Position numbers and translations under genes: made by a program. Source: Celoporthe dispersa (taxonomy: Eukaryota; Ascomycota; Sordariomycetes; Diaporthales; Cryphonectriaceae). Taken from it: a stretch of DNA of 64,000 nucleotides. The notes beneath the pieces were generated by a model that had not been told where the DNA came from, made no database searches, and saw nothing but the letters and a program-made list of their open reading frames with translations. Location of the stretch: the NCBI GenBank assembly GCA_016584495.1, contig WAID01000003.1, forward strand, positions 3,348,001-3,412,000, read 5' to 3'. This document shows, piece after piece, positions 21,498 through 33,823 of the stretch (positions within the stretch are counted from its first letter, which is position 1; the number at the start of each line of letters is the position of its first letter).

Positions 21498-23488
21498 ATG
21501 GCGTCGATGGAGTTACAGGCAGAAGAGGACGAGCAGCAGTACAGCAACAACTATTCCCAAGAAGATGCACCATTCATCCCAAGCTCCTCCTCCTCCTCCT
21601 CCTCCGGCCTGGGGCCCACGGGCGAGAAGGACCCCAGAGACAAGTACAGATGGCGCGTCCTCGTCCTGGTCTTCTCCATCGCCTGCCTGTTCGAGATGGC
21701 CATCGTCATCGCCATGCCCGCCTGGGCAGCCCTCCTCGAGCAGGGGCTCTGCGGCGAGATGCACCCCGACGAGGCGGCTTCTCTGGTCGCCGGGGACGAG
21801 AATCCACTGTGCAAGGAACCGGCTGTCCAGGGCAGGCTGGCTATGTACCGGGGATGGGGGTTCACGATCGATGCCATACCGAGTATGTTGAGAGATTTGG
21901 GGGGGGGGTGTCTTCTGGTCTCCACACAGGTGCTGGGACAGAGAGAAAGGAGAGGCTGCTGACAGTGTATGGCCTCACAGCGATCCTGCTCTCCATTCCC
22001 CTCGGGTCCCTGTCAGACAGGCTGGGGCGTAAGGTCATCGGAAGCCTGTCCCTGTGTGGTGTGCTCCTGGCCATCTTTTCATACCAGGCCGTCTGTACGT
22101 TCCGTCGTTCCACCACTGACCATCTCACCCACGCTTTTTTTTCCCCCCTTCTCTTTCTTCAGGCCCGCTAATGGTTGTTGCTCTTGTTTTCTGTCTTGCG
22201 CAGTCTATTTTGGCCTGCCCATGTGGACATTTCTTGCGTGCTCCGTCTGGTACATACTCGGCGGGGGACCACCTGTTGCGGCCTCCATGATGTACACAAT
22301 GCTGGCTGACGTGCTCCACGTGGAAGAGATGTGAGGGCAGAGCTCCGTACCCCTCGTACCGCCACGATCCCCGCCGCTGACACAGCCATAAACTAGGGCT
22401 TCTGTACTCTTCCGGTTCAACTCGCTGTTCCTCGTGGCCGAGCTGGTGGCGACGCCCGTAGGGGCCTTCCTGCTCGGCCAGAGCCCCTGGGTGTCGCTGA
22501 TGACGAGCAACGTGATCATGCTCACGGCCATGAGCCTGCTCTATCTCGTGCCGGAGACCCTGCGTGTTCGCCAGTGGCACGACGCGCGGACCGGGAAGCT
22601 GGCCAGCACACCTTCACCGGCACTGCTTGTCAGGGGGGACCGGCCGTGGTGGCGGTGGCGGCCTCAGCAAGGGCAGGCTGGAGGCGGGCCTCCACCTCGC
22701 GCGCCAGCAGGTCCTACAGATGTGGGACTTTGTGGTCACGAACAGGCGGGCGGCTGTCTTGATCCTGCCCTTTGTCTTTGTGTCGCTTGGGAAGTACCTC
22801 CAGGAGCTGCTGCTTCAGTATGCGACGAAGCGGTACGGCTGGTCCTGGAGCAAGGTATTTTTTTTCCCTCTCTCCCTCCCTCCCTCCACGGCAGCCTGAC
22901 GGGCGGGCCTGGCTGGCTGGCTGGCTGGCTGACTGGCTGACTGGCTGAACCTACCTTCAAAACCACCAAACAGGCATCCTACTTCCTGACCCTCAAGAGC
23001 GCCAGCTTCGTCGTCATGCTCACCTTCATCCTGCCCTACCTGAGCACCCTCTGCCAGAAGAAACACAAGATGCCGCCGCTCTCCAAGGACCTCTGGCTCA
23101 GCCGCTGGTCCGTCGTCCTCCTCATCGCCGCGGACATGCTCATCACCGTCTCCGCCACGCCCGTCCTCTACGGCCTGGGGCTGGTCCTCCTCGCTGGGGG
23201 TGTGGCCTCCCGCCCCTGCTCCGCAGCCTCCTCAACGCGCTGGTCGAGCCGCACCACGTCGGGACGCTCAACACGCTGGTCGGGTTCCTGGAGACGCTGG
23301 GGATCATGATCGCCGCGCCGGTGTTCTCCAGCGCGCTGCGGAGGGGGATCGAGCTCGGCGGGGGCTGGGTCGGGCTTCCTTTTGCGGTGGGTACGGGGAT
23401 CACCTGTGTGGCGGCGGTGATTCTCTTCTGGTATCGGATCCGGCAGGAGGTGGAGAGCGAGATTGTGGACGAGGACCACGTGGTGTAG
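21498..23488 (+). CDS. Major facilitator superfamily transporter
   Basis: Five exons are 21498-21882, 21930-22094, 22204-22330, 22397-22854 and 22974-23488. Two frame breaks, one extra G in G6 at 22633-22638 and one missing G in G5 at 23196-23200, when corrected give about 549 residues. A polar Ser- and Glu-rich N-terminus precedes a first membrane segment (VLVLVFSIACLFEMAIVIAM). The MFS signature between helices 2 and 3 is visible as GSLSDRLGRK, followed by further hydrophobic segments to FAVGTGITCVAAVILFWYR. Length and layout fit a 12-helix drug or metabolite exporter of the plasma or organelle membrane; the substrate cannot be inferred. It is divergent from the YSA1-like gene. The fourth intron is built from CTGG/CTGA repeats. 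Confidence 0.85.
22905..22948. repeat. CTGG/CTGA tandem repeat in MFS intron 4
   Basis: Tetranucleotide units CTGG and CTGA repeat about ten times just before the acceptor of the fourth intron of the MFS gene. Confidence 0.9.
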
Positions 23489-26400
23489 CTGGATATCGAA
23501 GCTATATATGACCGTTGTTTGTATATTTACACCTGGAGAGCACACAACCGACCGGGGCCAGGCTGTGTATATGGACTTGTCTGTACATAAAGTATTCAAG
23601 GTAGACTGTACATCTATTTTTACTATTTTCACTCCTATGGCAACTTTGCAATGAATGCATGTACCATGAACACTATGGATATTCATTCTGTTTTTTTCTT
23701 CTTCCAATTTTCTTCAAAGATAAAATAGCCGCAAAAAAAAAAAAAAAAAAAGGATACGAAAGAGGAAAATGATAAAGGAGAGAGAGGTAGGAGGGATCAG
23801 GGGTTGAGAAGGTCACCAGAAACAGAGACTACTGTGACTTAGTGATGGTCTCCCTCGTACCTGCTAGCTTGGCAACTTGGGCACTTGGGGCGCGCCTTTC
23901 TCTCTCTCTATCTCAGTATCTCTCTTTCTCGGCGGACCAACAAAATGGCCTGACTTCTTCTTCTCGAAGCTAAACATAGCCTGTCGTCATGACAAGAGAA
24001 ACAAACAGCTGCTGACCTGGAGAGATTCGAGCACCGTCCCGCCCGATTCATTACCTCAAACACTCGAAGGTGCGTCAGGCGGTCTTTGCCGAGATGGGGA
24101 GTTGAGCTCTGCAGCCCCTGAAAGCCAATCTCGGTGGAGCTCGAAACAAAAAGATCGCCAGGAGAATTCTCCGACCAGACGGGCAGACAAGAGACGAGAC
24201 GGAACAACCTCTCGAGGGAGAGCAAAAGAATGGATGGTATTCACCACCACCACCACCAGCAGCAGTCCTCGGCCGGGAAGAGCTTGCCTGCGGACGACAC
24301 GAAAAGAGAAGACCCCGAGAAGCACTCTGTCGTCCTAGACCACGGCTTACTACGACGAGATGGGAAATTTTAAAATTGGTTGACCTCTCTCCCCCCCCCT
24401 CAACACGGCGCAGGGCTGAACGCCTCATGGCCCGGATGGCCCCTCTCTTTGTGTTCTCTTTTCCTCTTTCGGGATGGGGACCTGAGAGGTCACGGCCTTG
24501 TGTGTCATGTCTTCTTCTCCTTCTCCTGTCTACTCAAGCCACTCAGACGGGGATGACAAGGTTGGAACCTTTTTTTCTTTTTTTTCTGCCCTCCTTCCTC
24601 TTCTCTTCGGGATGACAGGCTTTTTGGTTGATGGATATGGCTTGGTGCCGTCTCACCCGCCCAGCACCAAAGAAACTAGACCAGAACGACATGTGAAGAG
24701 GCAAGAAAAGCGATATTCATTACAACTACGTGTACCTTGTCATGCGGCATGCCAGCCAGAGCAGAAAGAAAATGGTGGGCCGTTATAGGAGGATGGCGTT
24801 AAGTACAGGCACTCCCAGGGTCGGGAATCTCCTTTTGATTTCCCCTTCCACCACCCTCTCTGGCCGCTTCCCCCCCCCCCCCCAAACACCCTGGCTCAGT
24901 GCTTGGCGGATATTATTGACGACATCTCCGGGGGTGTGGGCGAGCCCTAAATGGACATCTCATCAACGATCACACGAGGTGTGACCACCAGGGTCGACCC
25001 CAGGGCACACCTAATTGGCGCCACACCGCGTCTTACTGCATTCCTTTTTGGGTCATCACTTGGCCGAATTAATGTGAACACCAGTGGGTGGGGTCCACAG
25101 GCGGCACGGGCGAACCCATCATCAGAGATGAAGAGGAGGTGAACCCACGAGGGGGCCGCCTAGCACAGTCAGTCGTGTATCGACTGACAGGCTGAGGCGG
25201 CTGATGAGATGACTGACCACCAAACCTGCCGGCCGGCCAGCCAGCTAACCAGCCAGAGGGTGAACTTTCCATATACACCTTGGTACTAATCATCACCTCT
25301 GTTTCTTTCTGTTCAGCACATCGGCCCTTCTTACGAACACGAGTTGAAGGGTTTCGGCTGCAACCCACACAGCAGCACTCATCCGTCCTCGTTCTCGATC
25401 CTGTACGTTTTGCGTACTGTCACCGTCGCCGTCACCACCAGTTTTGCTCTCTCTGCAGCCCCTGTTGGGACTGCACCTCCTCCTTGGTCCACGTCGGCGC
25501 CGCATCCGCCCGCCAGACAGGCTAGTAGTTTCTTGTCGACCGAACCGATCTCGCCGGGGAGACCCAAGAAGGAGAAGTCGTCGCACTCTACACACAATTT
25601 CTCCCAGTCCCTCGGGAACACAAACAGACAAGCGGGACCCCTGGGAACGTGGACCCCTGGTGAGGTTGCGTCTGCCCAAGGTTGCCCTTGCAGCATTGCA
25701 CGTCTTGTTCGCTGTGTGGGCCCTGGCTCCACCTACACGCTTCCTCCGTGCCCTCGAGGGCCCTCCTGCTTGCCGACAAGCAGCGGACACACGACCACGG
25801 CCATCCTCCTCATATGTCCTCCGGTCTGCGCAGTCACACACACCCACACCCACACCTTGTGGTCCCGGGAATTTTTCTCCCTGCGGACAGCAGAGGAGAT
25901 TCTGATCGTCACATCGCTGACGTCCTAAACTGCCTGTCGTGTGCTCCGTCTCTGACGTGGGGGATCCGACACACCTAAGGGTTGTTCTTTTTTTTCTTTT
26001 TTTTTTCTTGGGTTGTTGTTGCATTGGTCCTTATCCTTTAGGGGAAGAAGGGCCTCCTGTGTACCCCTCTTTCTCGCACAGCTCACTCGCTCGCTCAACT
26101 CACTCACTGCTCGAAGCTTCGGGTGCGGCCTGCGTCGTCCGAGGCCACACAATTCGTTCTTCTCGCACTCGAGAGAACTACACACACACAGATCTCTCTC
26201 TCTCCCGGGTCAAGATGGACTGATAGCAAAAGGCAACTGCTCTCCGTTGTTGTATCTGCTCTTGCTTTTGCTGTCTCGTACCATTGTCGCTCCTTTTACT
26301 ACGCTACACACATGTTACATGTCGACAATCCGACTCATCCACTCATTAATGATATCTTTAATCCACACGCTCTCTCCGCCTTGCGTCAAGCTCTGAGACT

Positions 26401-26552
26401 GTCTCTAAGGGGCTGGCAGGCAAAACAAAGAAAGAAGAAGAAAAAACAAAAGAATAAAGTAACCACACGGCCGGACGACCTCTTCTCGAACTTTCCCCAC
26501 ATAGATAATTGTCATCACACCACACAGGCCTCGGAACCGTGATATCACGAAG
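23489..26552. other. Intergenic, 3.1 kb
   Basis: The first part is AT-rich 3' flank with an A19 homopolymer near 23734-23752. A 47-codon frame starting at 24230 (MDGIHHHHHQQQSS) is open but unsupported. From about 25280 the plus strand turns CT-rich and probably forms the leader of the 26553 gene. I see no other coding signal. Confidence 0.5.
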
Positions 26553-29500
26553 ATGGTGTCTTTCTTTGGCCTCAAGTTTGGCACCGATAAGCGAAAGTAG
26601 GTCCCAGCGCTAGCCTCACCGACGAGGAGACACTGCATCCTCCCCACCCCCTCCCCCTCACGGAGCGATCATAACTAACACACTGCCACCTCCTTGTTAG
26701 AAAGGGCCCAGTTGAGCCGGAGCCAGAGATCCAGCAGTGGAAGCGCCTCGACCCAAACGCTTCCGAACACAACTTTGCCTGGCGTGCGCAGCGCGAGGAA
26801 GCCCTCAAGGCCAGCACCGACCGGCCCAGGACGGCGCACGGGAGCTCCTATGCCAGCAGCATCATCAGCCTGCCCGATGGCGAGCGCGCAGGGACACCGA
26901 GCAGCAGCGGCGCCGCCTACGCCGGACCAAGTCCCATCGGCGGCGGTCACGGTCTGAAGTCGTTCAGGTCCGAGGCCAACCTGAGGCTGGGCGGCCTGCG
27001 CGCCGGGAACCTGTCGTCGACGAGCCTGGCCCTGCCGTCCGATGCAAACCTTAAGCTAAGCAGCCTGAGGGCTGGGAACATGTCGTCGACGAGCCTGGCC
27101 ATGCCACCGACGAGGAGGCCTGGGGGGACCTTGACGCCAGGCCCGAGACGGCACACTCGATGCGTGAACTGGGAGGCGGAGGAGGAGGACTACGGCGCCC
27201 GACCCTCGACATCAACCTCACCGGCATATCGCCCTCAGCCTTGAGCGGCGGCTCGCCACAGAGCCTCCTGGGACAGTACGAGCTCGTGTCGCCCGTCAGG
27301 AGCGACTCGGAGTCTCTGCTGGGCGAGGAGCCGGAGAAGGTGGCCGACGAGATCACGGCCAGGATCACGCGGGAGGAGGAGCTGGCCAGGACGAGAGGGC
27401 CTGCGGCCAGGAACAGAGCAGGAGGCATAGGAGGACCAGGGATCGCCCAGAAGGGGCCTGTGCCGCCCGAGATGCAGAGGAGGGATCTTGTGCCCTCAGC
27501 CTTGGGGACAGCAGCAGCAGCAGCATACCCATCACCGCCGGCATCGATCGAGGGCGAGCAGCACCACGTACCCTCGATACTGGTCCCCGGACCAAGAGCC
27601 AGCGCCGTCAAGCCTCAGGCCCCGCCTGCTGCTCCTTACCCTTCTCCTCCTACTCCTGGAGATATGATGCGGCCGGTGAGCAGAGGGCAGCAGCAGGACG
27701 TCAGCTATCGCCACGTGCCCCAGAGCTCCATCTCGCAAGACTGGCGCCGTCGGTACGATGTCGGCACCGACCGGCCCAGCGTCGCCACTGCGGCTCCAGA
27801 TGTGAAGATTGTTGTCCAGGAGCCCTCGACAATAATATCACCACTGAGAGCGAACCCAGTAGCAGGAGGAGATGGGCCTCTAAGCGGCGCCACCACCACC
27901 ACCAGCAGCAGCAGCAGCAGCAGCAATGGCGGTGGTGTCGAGGCAGGCTCAAGCAGGAGCAGAGAACGAAGCCGCACCGAAGATAACCTCTCACACAGGT
28001 TCCAGAGGCTGAGCCCACGTGAGCCCGTGCGCGGGGCCACGGTTCCAGGGGCCAGACCACCACGATCGCCACTGTTCCAGGAGATGAACCCTTTTGATAC
28101 ACACAGCGAGGAGGGAGGAAGAGGAGGAAGAACACGAGGAGCCGACCGTCGACCACCGTGCCGCCACGACGAATGCGCCCTACGGCCTCCCATCGCCACC
28201 TCTCTCCCACCGCCAGCACCCGAGCGACGGACAGGACAGGAAGCCAGTGATGCGGACCGTGGAGGCCAAACGAGACACCGTCCTCGTGGGCGCGTCTGGG
28301 CGCGAGAGCCTCGGCCTGCAGATCGACAAGTTCGAGAAGTCCCTGCAGCAGGCGCAGGCCATGTCGGCACTCGAGATGAGGACAGACGCGGCAGCAGATC
28401 TCGTCCCCTCGAGGATCGTCATCCGCAGCCGCGCCAACAGCAACGCCAGCAGCAACTACAGCGACATCTCGGAGTCGCCCATGACCATCGAGCAGCCGCT
28501 GTTCTCGCCCAAGCCTTTCCCCCCTGAGCCCCAGGCCCATGAGCCCCGCCTCGGGACGGCCCAGGCTGAACATTGCACCACCGGGCCGGCCAACTCTCGC
28601 GGTGCCCCCCGACAGCCCGCTGGAGCAGCTGAGGAAGAAGACGGCTGATATCATCCTCCCGCGACTGGCAACGCCGGAGCCCAGGCCGGAGGGTCCAGCT
28701 GCGGCAGGAGGAGTGGTGCGGGCGAGGGTGGGCACAATCCCGCGCAGCCGACCATCTCTGGAGGAGCCTGAAGACGTGGGGAAGAAGAAGAAGAAGGCTG
28801 GTGCTGTGGTGACCGCCTCGTCGCCGACAGCAGGGCACACGCGATACCCAACCCCAGACCCGCACGACATGCACCTGGAGCGGACCGAGAGCCCCCGCAG
28901 CGCCCGGGGCTCCTTTGGAGGCGCGTCCAGCCCGCTCGGCATCGAGAGCCCCATCCTGGAGAGCATCACGCGGCCGGGCCCGACATGCCTCGAGCAGGCC
29001 ACGGTGGACGACCTGACCAGCGCCGGCACATCCCCCGCCGAGAGCCCCGGCCTCGTGGGCAGCTTCAGCGTCTTCTCGCCGCCGCCGGCCGCCAAACGGC
29101 CGGCGGGTGCGCCTAGATCGGTCAGGACGGAATGGTACGGGCCTGCTCCTGTGCCGCCTCCCACATCGCCTCTTCCTATTCCCGAGAGGAGCGCCCGCCG
29201 GATGAACACGGTACCGGAGGTCGGGACGCCACAGCCACAGCAGCAGCAGCACCTGCACCTGCACCTGTCGACATCGACCCCCTCCGACCTGGCAACAGCA
29301 ATACCCACGCCAAGCTCGCCAGGCCTGGCATCCTCACCCGTCATTGCCCCCGGCGCGAGCAGCAGCAGCAGCAGCAGCAGCAGTCCAAACTGGCCCTTAC
29401 CCGCACCCAGCGCCTCGTCCTTCCGGTCATCACCCACACGCGATGGCGTCGGGTTCAGCGCCCGCCGGTCCCTTCTGCGAGACAAGCGCGCCCCGCCTGC

Positions 29501-29953
29501 TCCTCTCAACATTGCCGCGACCAAGTATGCCGATGACGGCGGCGGCGGCAACAATGGGCCCTGGACGCCGGATCCGCTGGTGCCCAGGAAGCCGGCGGCG
29601 GCGGCGGCGACGGGACCTCCTGCCGGCGACACGCTGCTCCTCCCCGGCCAGGACAAGAGCTCGGCCATCGGGGTGGCGCGGGGCCTGTCGATCAAGTACG
29701 ACCAGGCGCGGGACGTCGAGCGGCGGACGGCAGCCGTGCGGTCGCGGGAGAGGGAGAGGACCAAACAGGCTACTGCTGCTACTGCTGCTACTGCTACGAC
29801 TACCCGGAAGACTGTCGAGGGGTCGGCGCGGGTGAGAGACAGCAGGCGGCGGCGCAGGAGGCGGTGGAGCTGGCGGAGAGGATCCGGCGGCCTAATGACG
29901 GGCTGCGGAGCCCTACTGGGATTGCGGATGAGCAGGGCGTTCGGTTTATTTGA
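26553..29953 (+). CDS. Large disordered conserved fungal protein, function unknown
   Basis: Exon 1 (26553-26596) encodes only MVSFFGLKFGTDKR and part of a Lys codon. The 104-base intron has a GTAGGT donor, a CTAAC branch point and a TTAG acceptor. Exon 2 is 26701-29953. Four frame breaks (near 27107, GGG at 28113-28115, C6 at 28519-28524 and GGG at 29830-29832) cancel out, giving about 1098 residues. The final frame ends in GIADEQGVRFI and TGA. After a conserved start with WKRLDPNASEHNFAWRAQRE, the protein is mostly Ser-, Pro-, Ala- and Arg-rich and likely disordered. It has two similar short repeats (LRAGNLSSTSLAL and LRAGNMSSTSLAM), a polyglutamate stretch and Gln/Ser runs. More ordered islands include GRESLGLQIDKFEKSLQQAQ. 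I recognise the MVSFFGLK start as a recurrent fungal form but know no function. No membrane segment or signal peptide is present. Confidence 0.75.
27891..27926. repeat. ACC/AGC trinucleotide repeat (Thr/Ser run)
   Basis: An in-frame ACC then AGC run in the 26553 gene encodes a threonine and serine tract. A similar AGC/CAG run is at about 29359-29383. Confidence 0.9.
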
Positions 29954-30690
29954 GGGGCGGACTCGGGTTGGGAAGATATGACATGCACACAAACAAACAC
30001 ACACACACACACACATATTATGTATATATATCTATATATGTATGTATATGTATATGTATGAGACATCCGACACGGGAAGGGAAAAGGAGGGAACCTTTTG
30101 AATTCTAATGGCCTTTGTACTCGATCATGAAGTTCTCTCTCATCACCACCGCACGTCCTTTTTTCTTTCTTTTTTTATTATGGAAATTGTCGTGAACGTT
30201 GGGGGATTACCTGATCGCTGGATGGATGGATAGGCTTGGCTTTGGCTATTATTAGCTCCGTAGTGAACCGGTCAATGTCAAGAAACTAACTTCCTCTTTG
30301 CTGCCTGTCTTTGATATTACCTTGACAAAGTCTGAAGGTGGAAAACCGGCCTGGTTGATCACCAACAAGTGCATCCACAATCACAGCAAGAGATGCCTAG
30401 ACTCAGAACATACTCACGATCAGTATCCGCTGTCCTGCTGTTCCCCCGGGTGTCGGGTGAGCTCGTCATCGGCATCGGGATCTCATCATCTCTTAATCGC
30501 CAATGTGGAGAACTCTCACACCTGGGCATTGGATTATAGATAGGCTCATATGCCATGTACACACAGCATGGATCAGACTATCAAGCTTGAGGATAAGTCC
30601 TCATCGTGTTGCTCTCGAGTGTATGGTGTCCTTCCCCTCGGGCTAGACTGGCTCTCTCTTTCTTCTTCTTCTCCTCCTCTTTTCTTGACC
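29954..30690. other. Intergenic, 0.7 kb
   Basis: This stretch lies between two plus-strand genes. It starts with a CA run (about 29991-30014) and an AT/GT-rich patch to 30060, likely 3' flank, and ends with a short CT-rich leader before the monooxygenase start. Confidence 0.6.
29991..30060. repeat. CA then TA/TG microsatellite
   Basis: A CA run passes into an imperfect TA/TG-rich stretch in the 3' flank of the 26553 gene. Confidence 0.85.
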
Positions 30691-32537
30691 ATGGATCTCG
30701 ACACCCATGTCCTTGTTATTGGTGCCGGCCTCTCAGGTCTCGGATTCGCGATCCGGCTACAAAAACAATACGGCACCACCTGCAGGTTCGAGGTTATTGA
30801 AAAGTCAAGCTCGGTCGGGGGTACGTGGTGGGCGAACTCCTACCCAGGCTGCGGCTGTGATGTGAGTTGGGCTGAAGAGGCTGCCGCCGTATCGCCATGC
30901 AGCCCCTACAGAAAGCAGGATGAGGGCCTCGCTCACCACCAGACAGGTTCCCTCGCATTTCTACTCCTTCTCGTGGGCCCTCAACCCCGACTGGTCCTGC
31001 AAATACGCCCTCCAGCCTGAGATCCACGCCTACCTGAGGGGGCTCGCCACCAGCCACGACATGGACAGACACGTCCGCCTCCACACAGCCGTGCAGAGGG
31101 CCGTCTGGGACGAGCAGACAGCCACATGGCTCGTCACCCTGCGCAGCCAAGACACAGGCGAGACGGCCCAGAGACGGTGCAAGGTTCTCGTCTCCGCGGT
31201 GGGATCCCTATCCGTGCCCCGGGAGTGTGAGGTTCCAGGCTCGGAACGGTTCCAGGGGAGACTGTTCCACACTGCAAGGTGGGATCATGACCTGAACTGG
31301 GCAGGCAAGGACGTGGTGATTATAGGAAACGGCTGCAGCGCCACACAGATCGTGCCCAGCATCAGCCAAGGAGGCGCCCTTGCCGCACGCAAGGTCACGC
31401 AGTTCAGCCGCCAGGCGCACTGGCTCTCGCCGCGGGAGCAGGTCGAGTACTCGGCTTTCTTCAGGCTCACCATGCGCTGGGTGCCGTTTGCGACGCGCAT
31501 CTACCGGGCATGGCTGTACTGCGAGAAGGAGCTCGACTTTCTGGGCTACCAGATGAGCACAGCGGGTGCTGGGGTGAGGGCGGGCTGGACGAGAAAGGCA
31601 GCAGAGTACATCCGTGCCAACGCACCCGAGAGATACCGGGAGTTTCTTGTGCCGACGAGCGAGATTGGGTGCAAGAGACGGGTGAACGACACCGACTACC
31701 TGGCCGCGCTGCACCGGGACAATGTCGAGCTGGTGTATGACGACCCGGTCGAGGAGATCGTCGCGGAGGGGGTGGTGACGAGGTCGGGACGGTTTGTGCG
31801 TGCGGACGCGGTGGTCTTGGCCAACGGGTTCCAGACCAAGAAGATGTTGTTCCCGATGGAGATTGTCGGGAGGCAGGGTGTCAGCCTGGATGCACATGTT
31901 CGTATACGCCTTCTTGTCCCCCCCCCCCTCTTCCTCTGTCCCTTTGTGTTCCCTCATATACACCCAGACTAAGCTCTCCACAGTGGGCCGGTGTGAGCGA
32001 GGGCATACCCTCTGCGTACTTTGGCACGTGCGTGTCGAGTGCGCCCAACTTCTTCATGCTCATGGGGCCCAACTCGGTCAGCGGGCACCTGTCTGTTGTT
32101 TACACCAGCGAGTGCCAGATCAACTTTACGCTGCGCATGATCAGGCCCATCCTGTCGTGGCTCGGAGATCAGCAGCAGCAGCAGCAGCAGCAGCGGCAGA
32201 AGGAGAAGAACTCCTGGTGGCCTCGCCATGGCTGCTGCTCAGGTCTGTCTGGGGTAGCAGCAGGACGAAGGCGGACGTCGTGGTGGTGACGGCCGAGGCG
32301 GAGAGGCGGGACCTCGAGGCGACGCAGGAGAGGGCAAAACAGCTGGTGTGGGCGTCGGGGTGCACGAGCTGGGGGGTGGATGAGGCTACGGGCCGGAACT
32401 TTGCCATGTATCCGGACTGGCAGTTTGTGTTTTGGCTGAGGAGTTTCTGGATCAGGTGGCAGGACTTTGCGCCGTGGACGTCGTCATCGGGAGGAGGAGA
32501 AAAGGGAAGGGGCGGGTCTAAGTCGAAGACGGTCTGA
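30691..32537 (+). CDS. FAD-dependent Baeyer-Villiger-type monooxygenase
   Basis: Three exons are 30691-30861, 30947-31897 and 31984-32537. One frame break near 32201-32210 when corrected gives about 558 residues, the usual length for the family. The N-terminal FAD fold is VLVIGAGLSGLGFAIRLQ (glycines 11-16). GTWWANSYPGCGCDVPSHFYS follows in the usual position. The Baeyer-Villiger fingerprint FXGXXXHXXXW is intact as FQGRLFHTARW (residues 159-169). The NADPH-binding Rossmann motif is VVIIGNGCSATQIVPS (from about residue 180). The C-terminal part has NFFMLMGPNS. Such enzymes insert oxygen next to a carbonyl, making esters or lactones, in catabolism or secondary metabolism. The second intron uses a weak donor (GTTCGT). 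A run of eight Gln lies just before the frame break. No pathway partner is next to it, so the substrate is unknown. Confidence 0.88.
32166..32196. repeat. CAG repeat encoding polyglutamine
   Basis: Eight CAG codons followed by CGG CAG sit in the last exon of the monooxygenase gene, just upstream of its frame break. Confidence 0.95.
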
Positions 32538-33823
32538 TTTAGTCTGTATTTTCATCCTATAGGGAAGGAGCAGACAACAGGGGCTATCGTGCTTACAGGG
32601 GAAGCTCCTCGAGGCCATAAGAAACCTTTTTTTACTCATGCAACCCTCAAGGACAACAAGAGGATCAAACCACTGTGGCAAGCCAAGAGACGAGCAAGGC
32701 CACAGCTAGACAACGCACTGATGCAGGGTCCCCTCCCATATGCGGGTGCTGCTGATGAGAGAGGCTGTGGTGGGGCCAAGGCAGAGGGGATGATCATCAG
32801 GAGGCGTGTTGTCCACGGAGGGAGGAGAGAAGGGCCAACAGCCGCCAGCCAACACATTCTCAGCTGTATGTGATGTGTGTGTGTGTGATCTAGGCACTGG
32901 CCTGCCCATGGATGACCTCTGAGACAAGGCAGGGTGACCAGTGCTGGGCGCCTAGTTGCATATAGTGCTGTACTGCTTGTACAAGTGAATGGTTGGTGGC
33001 AGGCTCTCCTCCTCAGGTTCTTTGTTGTCACTGCAGACAGCACAGCACAGCACAGCACAAGACATGGCATGACACGGCAGTGAGGGACGCAATGTGTTGG
33101 ACACCCCTCCCCCCGCCCACCACCAACCATGACCCCTCCTCCGCCCCCCCAGAGCTTGAAGCTTGCCTGTCGATGGACCCCTCATCTCTCGTGTTGGGAA
33201 CCGGACCCCTGAAAGTTTCAGCCAAGCCAGACCAAGCAACAAGCTTCCACTGACCAAAGAAACCGCCCTGCCAAGAACACAGCAGCTCTCCAGCGTGTCT
33301 TTTTGTGGAGATGAGGCCCCTCCGCCGCAGGAGCTCTACTGGTGGTCAGAGGTGACAACACAGAAAAGACCCATGCTGCACAGCCTCTCTTGTGCTTGAG
33401 CAGATCTGTCTGGGGACTGGGAAGCTGGCTTGATGATGATGAGATGGCAGTGCATTGGGTCTGGAGGAGGGGCCCCCAATTCGCCTCATCTTCTTGTTGT
33501 TATTGCTGCTGGGGTCTCTCATTGGAAGAGGATGGAGGTGATCTGATACAATACGTAATGACTTGTCTCCAAAAGTGTGTGTGTAGGTGTGTGTGTGTGT
33601 GTGTGAGATGCACGGATGTTTGTGTTGTGCTGCTGTGGAATAAGCATAATCAAGGTATATATAAAGAGAGATCTTCAACCTGCCCATCCTCCCCCTTCTT
33701 CTCTCTCTTTTCTGCAGACTCAACCCAACACACAAGACATCTCAAGAGATTTATTTTTTTCATCACATCTTCCAGCAGAGATAACGAGACCACCACATCA
33801 CTACTCACTTACCTCTATCCACC
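32538..33823. other. Intergenic, 1.3 kb
   Basis: No coding signal is seen. It contains a CAGCA pentamer repeat near 33038-33059, a GT run near 33577-33605, and a CT-rich stretch just before the LysM gene that probably belongs to its promoter and leader. Confidence 0.55.
33038..33059. repeat. CAGCA pentanucleotide repeat
   Basis: Four or more copies of the CAGCA unit follow each other in the intergenic region upstream of the LysM gene. Confidence 0.85.

Noticed and set aside
27701..30016. 771-codon minus-strand frame opposite the 26553 gene
   Set aside because: It is antisense to Ser/Pro/Ala-rich coding sequence; the plus strand has the conserved start, intron and restored frame.
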